64,000 nt of DNA, taken from Aedes albopictus (Eukaryota; Arthropoda; Insecta; Diptera; Culicidae). This document shows positions 11,205 to 22,368 of this stretch, one piece after another. A program made the position numbers and the translations under genes. Each line of letters begins with the position of its first letter. Position 1 is the stretch's first letter. The stretch spans positions 274,269,694 through 274,333,693 of the forward strand of contig NC_085138.1 of the NCBI RefSeq assembly GCF_035046485.1, written 5' to 3'. Below the pieces are notes generated by a model, which was given only the letters and a program-made list of their open reading frames with translations, ran no database searches and had not been told where the DNA came from.

Positions 11205-13575
11205 TCGGGGATTCTTTCAGAAATTAAAGATAGGCTCACACATTCCTCCTAAATTTCTCTACAGGTTTTTTTTTTGAAAAATCATCGGATTCGGAATATT
11301 TCTCAAGGGATTTTTTGAGTTTCTCATGGATATCTTCTGAAGTTCATACAAACATCCTGGAGAATCTTCCAGGTAATTCTTAAGAAATTCTACCATGAAA
11401 GCCTTCGGAGATTTCACTTGAAATTCCTTCAGGCATTCTTCCATTGATTGCATTGGAAAACTCTTAGCCCCGTTTAATATTTTTTTTTACAAATTTTTCT
11501 AGAGATTATAACATAAATTAATTTAATTAGGGACTATTTAATAAAACCTTTTCTGGATTCCTTCCGATACTGCTTTATTGATTCCTTTGGAAAATACTCC
11601 AAGAATTCCTTTAAGAAAGTTTTCCACGGATTTCTTTTAAAAGTTCTTTTGAATATCTTCCATGGATCGCTTCAAAGTTTTCCTCTAGAATTTTCTTCGG
11701 AATTTTCGTTATAGGATCCTCTAAAAAATCTCCTAAAACCACCCTTGGATTCTTTCGAAAATGCTTAAAGGAATCAAAAGGCTCTTCCCAGAGTTTATCC
11801 AAGGATTTCTGTAGAAAACCGTCCACAGACTTCTTAAGAAATTCTCACAGAGATTCCTTCACAAATTCTTCCAGAAATTATTCTAGAAATTTTCATGAGG
11901 TTTCTTCAAGAAAAATCTTAAGACATTGCTCCATAAATGTTCCCAAGGATTACAAGTCTAAGGAAAGCTTCTATGGAATTCTTCCAAAATTAATCCGTGG
12001 ATTCCTCCATAAATTCCGTCTTCAAATCTACCAAGGTTTCTTACAGAAACTCCTCCGAAATTTTTTTCAGCCATTCTTCCATGGATTCATTGAGAAATTT
12101 TTGAAGATCTATTTCCCCTCATTAATTTCTCCAAAAATTATTTTAGGTAGATTTCTATGAATTCCTTCCGAAACTCTGCCAGTAATGGCTTTAGAAATTC
12201 TACTAAGGCTTTATTAAAAAAAAAAAAGCATCGAAAAATTCTCCAGGGATTGCTTTACAATTGTTTTTCAAATTTTTATTTACGTGTCTTTAAACTTAAG
12301 CTAATTCTACACTATCTCCTTTACATATTCTTTCGAAGATTTTTTTTTTATAAATTCTTCAGAAGCTTCTTCAGAATTTTTGTCAGGTATTCGTTTAGAA
12401 ATGTGTGCAGGGATTTCTTCAGGAAGCCCAAAAGAGATTTGTTTCTGATTTGTTTTAGGTTTTTCATTGAAAGTTCCCACATGCATGTCCCTTGAACTTT
12501 GAATTTCATCAGGAATTCATCCTGAAAATCAAGCAAGAAATCCTCCAGAGATTTCACCTCAATGTTTATTCGGCAGTTCGTCTAAGGATAGCTCCAATAA
12601 TCTCTTCGGATTCGTTAAGAAATTCATTCAAAAATATTTCCTAGTGATCTACGGAAATCGGTTTGAAAAAAATTCTAGAGTTTTTTTTTCAGGATAGCTT
12701 TGCAGACGCTTATCTATGCATTTCTCATAAATTTCTGATTTTTTTTCTTGAAATCCCACCAAGAGTTCCCCAAGAAGTTACTAAGGTTGTTTCTTTATAA
12801 AGTTCCTAGGAAATTCCTCCAGGGATTTCTTCAAGAATTTTTCTGTGATTTCTTAGAGTATTCCTCGAGAAATTCATTAAAAAGTACTGCCAAAGATTTC
12901 TGCGGGGATTTCGGCAAGAAATTTTTCTCAAGCTTTCTCCAGGATTCTTTTCTGATAAATTTCTTCAGTTATTTCTGCTGAAATTTGTACAAGATTTTTT
13001 TTAATTGCTCTTGAGAAATCCCTGCAGAATTTTGGCAGATATTTCTCCAGGGATTTTTCAAAAGTTTTGCAATAAATTGTACAGAAACTTCAGAGGAAAA
13101 TTTTCAATGAATCTCTGAAGGAATTTATACAGGATTTTATAAAGATATGCTTTAAAACTCTTAAAGATATCTTTAAAAACTCTAAAAGAAATTTATGAAA
13201 ATATTTTGGACAAAAATTTCGGAAGCAATTCTTGAAGTCATCTTTTAAGCATAAGAAACAGCTTATGACACCCCCTTGATTTTCAGAAAAAAAAACCAGG
13301 AGAGACTGAAGAAACTCTGTAAGTAATTTCAACGAAAAAAAAATATTAAGAACTACTGGAGGGATTCCTGAAAAAATGTGTTGAGGAATTTATAAATGAA
13401 TCTCTTCCAAAAATGTCTGCTGTATTCGCAAACAAAAGTACTAGTGGAAGTCTTAAAGAAATCCCTCTGAATTTTGAGGGATCCTTGGGGGATTTTCTGA
13501 AGGAATCGTTCAAAGAAGTCCTGGAGAAGCCTCTGAAGGAATGTTAAGAAAAAAATTCATACAATTTCTGGAGGG
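11205..13575. repeat. Longest tract of the degenerate ATTCC/CCAGGGATT repeat
   Basis: About 2.4 kb of imperfect units such as GAATTCCTTTAAGAAAG, TTCTTCCATGGATTC and CTCCAGGGATTTCTTCAAG. Up to about 13.0 kb the plus strand reads mainly ATTCCTCCAGGGATT. From about 13.1 kb the opposite polarity (GGAATTTATAC, CTGGAGGGATTCCTG) becomes common, so the tract changes orientation. All frames here (for example 12157-12495 and 12748-12981) are repeat translations rich in Phe, Lys and Ser. Confidence 0.6.
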
Positions 13576-13669
13576 ATTTTTATTTATTTTTTTTTTTGCA
13601 GAATTTCGGAAATTTCTCCAGTATACAATGGAGAAATTTCCGAAATTCTGCAAAAAAAAATAAATAAAA
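13576..13669. repeat. Strong hairpin inside the repeat tract
   Basis: The left arm 13576-13620 and right arm 13629-13669 are reverse complements. The arms share TGGAGAAATTTCCGAAATTC followed by an A-run and TAAATAAA, around the 8-base loop GTATACAA. It sits where the polarity of the surrounding repeat changes, consistent with an inverted duplication of a repeat unit. Confidence 0.65.
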
Positions 13670-14159
13670 GAAAATAAAATCCTGGAGAAATATTTTAGAG
13701 AATCACTAAAGAAATGAAAAAATACAGTTGAACTAATACCTAGACGAACTGGAAAGCCCTCTGCAGGTATGCTTAGAATAATTTAGCATTAGCATTGAGC
13801 AAGTCACACAAACTCATAGGTGGTACAATTTCAGACTGCTATTATGACTTTGAGAATTGCCTCCTTCCCGTTCGTTACCAAAGCACAGAGATTTAGGGCT
13901 AATTACTAACTTTAGGACAGGATTCACGCTATCCTCCAACGATCGAAAGCTTGGTCACGTCCTTGCTATAGCTGAGGGATGGGAATAGAAAATTAGTTGG
14001 ACACCTAAGAAAGACATGCAGAGACCTCTACGTCCTTTCAAGCCTAGGTGTCACGGGAATTTTAGTGTTGTTAGTGGAAGGGTTAAGTCGAACTGGTACG
14101 TTTGGTCAAAGTTTAGGCACCAAAAAGATGTACAGAAACAAATTCACTAAATAATACAA
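13670..14159. other. Short intergenic stretch at the flank of the hAT-like element
   Basis: The first 70 bp continue the diverged GAGAAAT repeat. The rest has no recognised feature. Confidence 0.35.
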
Positions 14160-14452
14160 GTTGCAGTCAGTGCCGGATTTAGGCCTCGGGGGGCCCGGGG
14201 CAAATCCTATAAAGTGGGCCCCCAGAATCAAAGTTTCGAAAAAATGAACCATACAATTACGTCTTTTCTCTTAATCCTATGTAATATTATATTTTTAATG
14301 TTTACTGTTTTGAGCCTAATATTGAAAACTTCTGATTTCTGAACTTCTCTGAAGTTCCGACAAATAGAAAGTTATTCGAACATTCAATTTGATATTTGGC
14401 TCAAATGTCAAAATGCTAGCGTAAATGACATCTTGTTCAGATAGTACATATA

Positions 14453-15786
14453 AGGTACCCCGGGGCAAGTGGGACCTAAAAAAATGCAAGTTTGGTTTTG
14501 TCAAGCCAAAAAAATTCAAATATAAATAATTTTATAATTTCAATGGTTCTAGAAGACATTGTTGGTATATTTCTTCTTATTAATGGGCATTAAAACTGTT
14601 TAAAAAAAATAAATTCTGTATATTATGCATATAATGAAAAGTGGAACAGATCTTCATTTATAACATATTACGGGGCAAGTGGGACCTATCCGGATTTTTT
14701 GTACTAATGGCCTAATATAGTTGCTGCATGTATGTAAGTAGCATTTATAAATTATAAATATCTTATGCGAATAACTATGTTTAGCGTTGGAAAAGTTTTG
14801 TGGTATCGTGCATAAATTACGTAACACATATAATAACGAATCACTGAGAAAAAATTGATTTAACTCTTGCAGCTCGTGTAAAACAAATTGATTTTATTTA
14901 TACAAAAAAGCGCCCTAAGGTTAAATGCCGAAAGATTTCCAAACTTACTTTTCATATTACGTAGTTGATGAGTCTCGCCAAAAGATTTTTCAACATTGAC
15001 AGATGTTATGTTTTTCATTACATAAATTTACGATCATTAAATAAAGATTTTTAAATCGAGATCTTCGAATAAGTTGTTTTCCAATTATTTCATACTTTAT
15101 GACCGGTTCCTTAACATTCAGAAAAACTCATTATGCAGCGAAAAACGAAAAAATAATAGAATTTGCTTGAACGAAAATATGAGAAATAGATGATTTTCAA
15201 AAAATGCTCTATCAAAGACTTTACCATTTTGAACAATAGCTTCATCATTAGAATAGAAGTAATTAAGTATAATTCATCGATTGATTACTTAAGGCGCCGA
15301 TCTTTACTTCACTGTGTAAATTTCGACTTAGCCTGAAGAAAGCGAGATCAAACTTTGAAATTGTGTTTGTTTACTCTCTTAGGTCTCACTTGCCCCAGGT
15401 GCTGAAATGCACTGGGGCAAGTGAGAGCAGTTAACAAAAGGTAATAAATGAAAATAAATTACAGCTTTTTCGTTTGAAATAATTTGCAAGCAGTCCAAAT
15501 ATGATCCTGAAACCGAAAAAGTTTTACTTTATTTGTTCATCTATTTTTAAACGATGAATGTTGTAGACTACCATAAATTCACTTAGTGAATTGAAAATTA
15601 CATATGAACAACAATAACATATATGGTCTCTTTATGGTGAGAACAATATCAATATTTGAATTCAAAGTATCCATTGGTGTGATACCTATGTTTTCTATGA
15701 AGAATGTTTGCCTTAAAACTAACAAATAAAAAAAATACAGCTGTAGGTCTCACTTGCCCCGGATTCTCACTTGCCCCGGGGTACCT
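14453..15786. mobile_element. Foldback element with GGGGCAAGTG termini, nested in the hAT-like element
   Basis: The left end AGGTACCCCGGGGCAAGTG and right end CACTTGCCCCGGGGTACCT are reverse complements, with TA on each side (14451-14452 and 15787-15788). The motif GGGGCAAGTGGGACC or its complement recurs inside near 14671, 15380, 15411 and 15745. No coding capacity is seen in the 1.3-kb body, which is very AT-rich. Confidence 0.65.
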
Positions 15787-16436
15787 TATTTTAAACTTTC
15801 ATCCGAATTGAAAACATTTATGCAAGTTTAAAAACTTAGCGTTCAGTTAAAAATCTAAATTTCAAGATTCAGATTATTTAAAGATTAGTCTCTTGGGAGC
15901 AACTGTAGAAATAAATCTTAATATCTTCAGAAAAATCCAACATACAGATATGGAAAGCTACTGTTTCGAGGACACTCGGTTTTTAAAACTAGCCTTAACT
16001 CCCAAACATCACCAGAATTCATTATCTTCTCTTTCTCATGATAGCAACGAACTGATGCAAATGAGTATCAGGCATTTGTTTTCAAAATATATTCATAATC
16101 AGCAGACGTATGCATAATTATTGTGAAATAATAGATAAATTTGTGAAACTATTGAAATTTATATTGATGTACAATTACTCTTAAAGATACTCTCAAAAGC
16201 TTAATCTTTCATGTACTCTGCTAAGGGACACTTTTTGTAGCAACTTGAAGTCACGGAAAAGTGTTTCCATTTGATAAGAACATTCAAGGGTTTGAAGAGA
16301 AAATCGCGTAATTTTAAATACAGCACCAAAAATGATGAAACTTTTGATTTTGAATTATTCTTAAGAGAAAATCCAGATAAATGGCCAGAAATAATTTAGA
16401 TACCTTTAGGAACCCCATTATAAGTTCTTTTTTTTG

Positions 16437-16700
16437 TGTGACGTCCTCACTGGGACACTGCTTTTCACCTTAGTGTTTCATGAGCACTTCCACAGTAACT
16501 GTGGAACTGTTATTAACAAAGACTTTCCTTTGTCAATAACCATTTCATCGTGTGGCAGGCACGAAGATACTCTTTTCCTGAGGAAGTCAAGAATTTTCCT
16601 TTACGAAAAGTTCCTGGACCGACCGGGAATTGAACGCGTCACCCTTAGTATGGTCATGCTGAATATCCACGCCTTAACAGCTGTGGCTATAGGGGGCCCT
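16437..16700 (-). mobile_element. Diverged Feilai-type SINE, minus strand
   Basis: The plus strand reads the SINE backwards: GACGTCCTCACTGGGAC, GTGGCAGGCACGAAGATAC, TTTACGAAAAGTTCCTGGACC, GTATGGTCATGCTGAAT, ending near AGGGGGCCC. Several substitutions and small length changes separate it from the copies at 6.7 and 48.6 kb, so it is older. It lies inside the hAT-like element near the right end. Confidence 0.75.
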
Positions 16701-16853
16701 GTTGAAAATATGAACGCCCATTGACGTGAATTTTATATGGTTTCATTGAAAAATATAAATTGTATTTCGGATTCTTGGGGGGCCCCCTTCATCGGGGGGC
16801 CCGGGGCACTTGCCCCCTTTGCCCCCCCCCTTAAATCCGGGCCTGGTTGCAGT

Positions 16854-17559
16854 ACTGTCGAGATGAAATTTTTGACTTCCATTTGCGTCTCCCGAACATC
16901 CAGCAGCAATAACCATCAAAAATTACACAACAATCACGCTAAAATGAAGACGAATTATGGCACCCCGATGGATGTGATACGAATTCTCAAAACAATCTGT
17001 CAAATTATTCGAAGATCAATTTGAAAGAACTTTCCGAGGCAAAATTCGTGGAAGGCATAACACCACCAGCTTTTCCCCAATTGGGTTTTTAAATTAAGAA
17101 AAATGTATTGATTTTTTGATTTTATACGAAAAAGCACCTTTTTCTGAACCACTATGATTTTTTTTCAGATTTTTAGAACTTCATTTTGGTACCTAAAATC
17201 GATTTCGGAGAGATTTTTCAAAATTACCTTTTGACAGCTGGCCAACTGCTTGACAGCTCCGCCCAGTACAAAGTGCGACGAGGGGTGATTCGACAAATCG
17301 CTCCCATACAAACTTCAAATTGATTTTTAAATAGGTTCCCGGGCACCAAAATTGATGAAAATTTGGATTTCGGCTCAGTTTGACATGCAGATTCAGAATA
17401 TCGAATTATCTCAACACCGTTAAAGAAGCCAATTCGGCCGCCCATAATCAAAACAACGCGGAGCAAAGAAAAAGCATAACATGTATGAAAACGCAGCCGC
17501 TCGCGTGCACAGCCAGCTACGATCGTATTACACTGATAATCGAGCAATAGATCGCAGGT
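16854..17559. other. Intergenic stretch without recognisable gene
   Basis: A 107-codon minus frame (17224-17547) shows no known motif, and its initiation and codon pattern are unconvincing. No repeat family was recognised. Confidence 0.35.
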
Positions 17560-17890
17560 ATGCTTAGATCCATTTCTGGAAAAAATCCTTGAAATATGCT
17601 AAGGGATAGATTCTGGCGTAATACCTGCAGAATTTGTTGAGGGAATTTTCGAAATGAAAACTAAGAGAATTCCAGAGCGAAGGTCGGAATAATTCCAAAA
17701 CAATTCCTGGATAAATATCTAAAGGAACTATTGGAGAAACTCCTAGAGGAACTTCAAGAAAAATCTCTTAGAATTTTCTAGAACAATTTTCCAAACAAAT
17801 GCCAAAGAAAATCCCAGAATAAATGGAGTAATACCTAAAGGAACTTCCGGAGAAATTCAAGCAAAAATTTCCAAAATGTTTCTTGAAAAT
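17560..17890. repeat. Degenerate repeat tract, reversed polarity
   Basis: Units such as GGAACTTCAAGAAAAATC, GAATTCCAGAGCGAAGG and GAACTTCCGGAGAAATTC are the complement-polarity form of the ATTCCTCCAGGGATT family. Confidence 0.5.
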
Positions 17891-18062
17891 TTGATTTTTT
17901 TAAAAAGACGTTAAAACTTGAAGCATTTGAAAGCAAAGTACGTTTTATTGACAAATTGAGAGATAAATTGTTGAAAAAATACTGCTTGTTTTGGTGGGAT
18001 TCGGAACCACGACTTCGTATCGCTAGTCCAGCGCTTAAACCAACTAAGCCACAGAACAAGTA
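17880..18062 (-). mobile_element. tRNA-derived SINE-like repeat, second family, copy 1
   Basis: On the minus strand, from 18062 downward, a tRNA-like head is readable: an A-box-like GTGGCTTAGTTGGTTTAAGC and a B-box-like GTGGTTCCGAATCCCACCA. The shared tail AATTTATCTCTCAATTTGTC follows. The same head-plus-tail organisation occurs at 40.55 and 41.91 kb. It lacks the features of a functional tRNA gene (no clean acceptor stem), so it is called a SINE-like repeat. Confidence 0.5.
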
Positions 18063-18166
18063 ACGATTCTACGGAAAAAAGTCAAACTGGATTCGAAGCA
18101 CTACTCTAAGCGGGTCCGTTTTTCAAAACTTTACCTCTCCATCGGCTCTTAGATGTCAATCTCCAA

Positions 18167-18817
18167 CACAGCGCAACCTTTTTTTGTCTCAAGAGCAAAC
18201 TTATGTGTCTCCGAAGGATTTTGGGTCGCTGAATCCGAATCCGGGCTCAGATTTGCTCCAACACGTCACAATTTTGAGCTATACCTCAATTTATACGGCA
18301 AAATATGCGATTTTGGGCTTTTTGACTGCAAGTCAAATAGTTTTTTCAAGCAATCAAAAGGTTAATTGGTCAATTAACATCTAAATTAACGACTCATGCA
18401 AAATATTTCGTTCTACCTAATCAAATTTGATAGATTTAAGCATTTTATGTTAGTATGAAAACTTGCATGCAACTTTTGGAGGGTGACTTATATGGGAAAT
18501 ATCGTACCTAACATAAATCGCTTAAAACTATCAAATTCGATTTGGTAAAACGAAATATTTTGCATGAGTCGTTGATTTAGATGGTTATTGACCAATTAAC
18601 CTTTTGATTGCTTGACAAAAATATTTCCTTGCTTAATGGCTTGCAGTCAAAAAAGCCCAAAATCGCATGCTTTGCCCTATAAATTGAGGTATAGCTCAAA
18701 ATTGTGACGTGTTGGAGCAAATCTGAGCCCGGATTTGAATTAAGCGGCCCAATATCCTTCGGAGACACATAAGTTTGCTCTTGAGACAGACAAAAAGTTA
18801 ATTTTTGTTACACTGTG
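18167..18817. mobile_element. Long-arm foldback element, copy 2, uninterrupted
   Basis: Begins CACAGCGCAAC and ends TTACACTGTG, with long inverted arms matching those of the element at 6417-7373. CAA flanks both ends (18164-18166 and 18818-18820), again a 3-bp duplication. The middle reads TATGTTAGTATGAAAACTTG, the unoccupied form of the site where copy 1 carries its SINE. No transposase. Confidence 0.7.
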
Positions 18818-19019
18818 CAATCGGCCAACGAACAACAAGTGCGAGTGTATTGTTTTTAAATTGTTGATATTGAAGCTCGACTGACACATCGTCACCGACC
18901 ACATGGTCGGTGCGAGCTCAGTATGCGTTGAGCGCTTAACGCAACTTACATTAAGCTTGTATGGTGACTGGAGCCCTAGAATCATTATGAACAAGTTTTC
19001 GAATCTTTGTGACAAAGTT

Positions 19020-19620
19020 GTTCCTGAAATCGCAACTTTTGAAGCAATGCTTTTGGTTATTCTTGGAGAATTTCCTAGAAGAATTTTTCAAAGATTTTCT
19101 AAATTTCTAGAGAAATCCTTAAAAAAAACATATAGTATAATTCTGACTATTAATACTGGAGGAATTCCTTTGGAATTTTTTTGAAGAAATATATAAGTGA
19201 ATTCAAACATGAACTTATGTGGCAATCCTAGAAGGAATTTCCTACGCAATCCATTAAGGAATTCCAGGAAAAAATCGGAAGAAATTTCTGAGGAAACCCG
19301 TGGACAAGTTTCAAGATTAATCTTTTGAGAAATTTTTTGAGAAGCTCCTGAAGAAGTGCCAAAAAAATCCTGGGGGAATTCCTGGAAGCTTAAAAAATCT
19401 TTAAAGCGATCCCTGGAGAAATTTTTCAAGTCATCCGTAGACTTAAATGCATTTTGAGAGATACTAAAAGAAACCTTTAGAGTAATTCTTGCCGAAATCA
19501 ATATAAGGAATCCTGCGATAATCTTCGGTAAACATTCCAGAAAATTTTGATTAATCCCTAAAATAATTCCCAAACGAATTTTTGGCGGTGTCCCTGGAGG
19601 CAATCCTGGAGGCTTTTTTT
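19020..19620. repeat. Degenerate repeat tract, reversed polarity
   Basis: Units such as GGAGAATTTCCTAGAAG, GGAATTCCTGGAAGC and GATCCCTGGAGAAATTTT are consecutive. The 171-codon minus frame at 19088-19603 is a repeat translation (Ser/Phe/Ile-rich, periodic) and not a gene. Confidence 0.6.
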
Positions 19621-21380
19621 AGCAATTTTAAGAAGAATTCTTGCAAAACTCATATAAGAATTTTCAGCAAAAATGTTGTTTCCGTGATAATTACAGAAGA
19701 AGATCTTTGAATTATAAGCCATTTGGTTGGAGCGTACCAGTATAGGGGATGCTGAAGTTTGGAAACTTCGAGGAACCACCTCTGATTTTACTATGACATA
19801 GCGAAACATCCTTCTTGATTCGAAACATCTTTCTTGATCTTTGGAAAGGGATAAACCCAGTTAATATTCAAAATTATTCAACCAAATTATTTCAAACGGA
19901 ACGCTTTTTGCAACATCACCTGAACTAAATACGTACATACAAAAACTATGTTTATTTATTCAAGTCTGCGTCGACCTATTATCTAGTCTCTTTCAATTGC
20001 AAAAGAGTGAAGTGTGAAAGAATGGCCAGACAAGAGAGCGGTTCCTCAGAAACAAACCATTTCAGAGTTAATAAAATTTATCACCGCTATTATAAACAAC
20101 AACAACGAGTTAAGATGCTTTCCCAAAGCTTGATACCAGTTTTTTTTTGTTTCATACGACAGCCCTATCTTCTTAACGTAGTCTAGATTCTAGCAAGAAA
20201 CTATCGTACGCATGCTGTTCACGCTGGCTGTCCGCACTGCGATGTTGATTTTTGTTTTTTTTTTTCTCTCCCTCGCAGCGTGTCTTCGCCTTCTAGGAAA
20301 CCAAGATGAATGCGTCCCAAGATTTAGTAAGTTAGTAATATGTGCCGCATCATTAGCGCTGGGAGTACAACACGAACGACGCGTCGAATACCAAGACCGT
20401 TCCACGCAGCGGGAACATTGATCATACGACGCGCTGGTGATGATCCATACGGACCGGACCCAGCAGCAGCAGTAGTGCGACTCAATCTCGGTTGCCTGGG
20501 CAAGGTGAGGAAACGAATTTGTGAGGAATTTAGTCTGAACACCATGTTCGTCACTAGATCACTCTCCGATGTTTTGTTTTAAGATTTGGGCCTTTTCGCC
20601 ATCCCGCTTAGATTTATGGCTAACAGATTCTCCGTCTGCGGGGATTCATCGCGTGGATTAATTATGGACTGTCAGAAATGGTAACATTGTTTTCTTTCTC
20701 CTCCGATTCATCGAGACTCTTCTCCAGGAGCAGACCGTAGTCTGAGGTTTAATCCCTTGTCTAATTCAAATCCTGAGTTCGTTTTTTTTTTTGTTATGAA
20801 AGCGGCCAGACGAATAAACTACAAATTTTATGATATAGTCCCTACGTGTGTGCGGCTGCGTGCCGTGCTGTATTAGGGAGCTTCGTTTAGCTTGGCAGTC
20901 ACTCAACTATTCAGACGCATCATCTCACAGACTCGTAGACGTAGGGTTATGGCACCGGCTAATGGTTGGCATCCAGCGAACCGAGCGTGAGGATCATCAC
21001 GGCAAACATCAATTCCACGATCATGAACGAGATCAAAATCATAATGGAAAGATTGGAAGCAGCCGATATTGCTGGGTGCCGTTTGTCTCATGGTGTTGGA
21101 TATTGACTTGTCTTGAGCCCGTTTTCGAAACTATCCGTAAACTTGGTTTTAGCGATTGAAATAAAACTCATATTTTTGAAAACATTAAACATGAGTTGTT
21201 TTATTAGTTAGAGGCCTTTGTTTTTATGTGATGTGGGTCACAAAATCCATCAAAGAGTGGACGATCACTCTCAGACCATAAGTACAGTACATATCCATTT
21301 CGGGACGGAGCGCAATAAGAATCCATACAAATGGCTCAACTTTGGCTCTCCAAAACTCTTATATATATTTCCAAAAAAAA
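19621..21380. other. Intergenic stretch with a GC-richer, non-repetitive core
   Basis: Between about 20190 and 21170 the composition is balanced and unlike the flanking AT-rich repeats. It contains a polypyrimidine run plus AG at 20262-20278, a CAAG/GTGAGG donor-like site at 20504/20505, and a plus-strand AATAAA near 21161. These could belong to a small plus-strand transcript, but no single frame is open across the exon-like segment. The 103-codon frame ending at 21159 starts at GTG and is His/Arg-rich without a known motif. Confidence 0.3.
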
Positions 21381-21385
21381 AACAA

Positions 21386-22368
21386 TAATTTGATGATTTT
21401 GTGGCTATATCGGTCTCTTTCTACTCATAAGTATAAGGGAGTAGAGATCAAAGTGGATAATGAAATGATAGATATGATAGAATTCGCTAGGTAGCGAACA
21501 AGTGTGAAAATTTTATAGAAGGTGAAATTAGGCAAGTAGGCCATGTATTGAACGAATACATCGAATGCGTGAAACTTCTGCCGTGCGACCTGTGCTTTTA
21601 AACAGATCGGCTTGGTTGGTAGTTCATACCACCTTACCAAGACTGGCAAAAGTTTCAGGCACCCGACTGCCTAATGTATTGTTCTGTTTTCATCACAAAT
21701 TCAATCGATCGGTAGCTTTTTCGGAATTCGCACTCCGTTCATAGAGGTATGTCTATATCGCGGCGTGTTCTTCCTATTAGCTTTTTCGATCTTATAGGAT
21801 AGAACACTTTTCTTTTTGAGCCAAACTTTTTCATATCATATGCTGATTTATCGACCGTATTCTATTAATAACTTGATGATTTTGTGGCTATATCGGTCTC
21901 TTTCTACTCATAAGTATAAGGGAGTAGAGATCAAAGTGGATAATGAAATGATAGATATGATAGAATTCGCTAGGTAGCGAACAAGTGTGCAAATTTTATA
22001 GAAAAAGCTACCGATCGATAGAATTTGTGATGAAAACAGAACAATACATTAGGCAGTCGGGTGCCTGAAACTTTTGCCAGTCTTGGTAAGGTGGTATGAA
22101 CTACCAACCAAGCCGATCTGTTTAAAAGCACAGGTCGCACGGCAGATGTTTCACGCATTCGATGTATTCGTTCAATACATGGCCTACTTGCCTAATTTCA
22201 CCTTCTATAAAATTTTCACACTTGTTCGCTTCCTAGCGAATTCTATCATATCTATCATTTCATTATCCACTTTGATCTCTACTCCCTTATACTTATGAGT
22301 AGAAAGAGACCGATATAGCCACAAAATCATCAAGTTATTAATAGAATACGGTCGATAAATCAGCATAT
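21386..22368. mobile_element. Foldback element plus partial inverted copy
   Basis: A foldback unit spans 21838-22368, with arms that read ATATGCTGATTTATCGACCG at the left and its complement at the right. The arms continue inward for about 150 bp (GGCTATATCGGTCTC, AGGGAGTAGAGATCAAAG). Immediately upstream, 21386-21725 is an almost identical reversed copy of about 22010-22335. The same 74-codon spurious frame appears twice, differing at one residue. No transposase. Both copies look recent relative to each other. Confidence 0.65.

Larger units (their letters stand above)
14168..16845. mobile_element. hAT-like non-autonomous element with nested insertions
   Basis: The left end CAGTGCCGGATTTAGGCC and right end TTAAATCCGGGCCTG are imperfect inverted repeats, with GC-rich GGGGGGCCCGGGGCA just inside each. 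An exact 8-bp duplication, GTTGCAGT, flanks the element (14160-14167 and 16846-16853), as expected for hAT superfamily transposition. No transposase frame exists among its 2678 bp. It has been enlarged by a TA-target foldback (14453-15786) and a reversed SINE (16437-16700). Confidence 0.8.

Noticed and set aside
18000..18062. tRNA gene on the minus strand
   Set aside because: B-box-like and A-box-like words are present, but the acceptor stem does not pair cleanly and the same head plus tail recurs at two other places, so a SINE-like repeat is preferred.
19088..19603. 171-codon minus-strand frame
   Set aside because: It lies wholly in the degenerate ATTCC repeat and its residues follow the repeat period.
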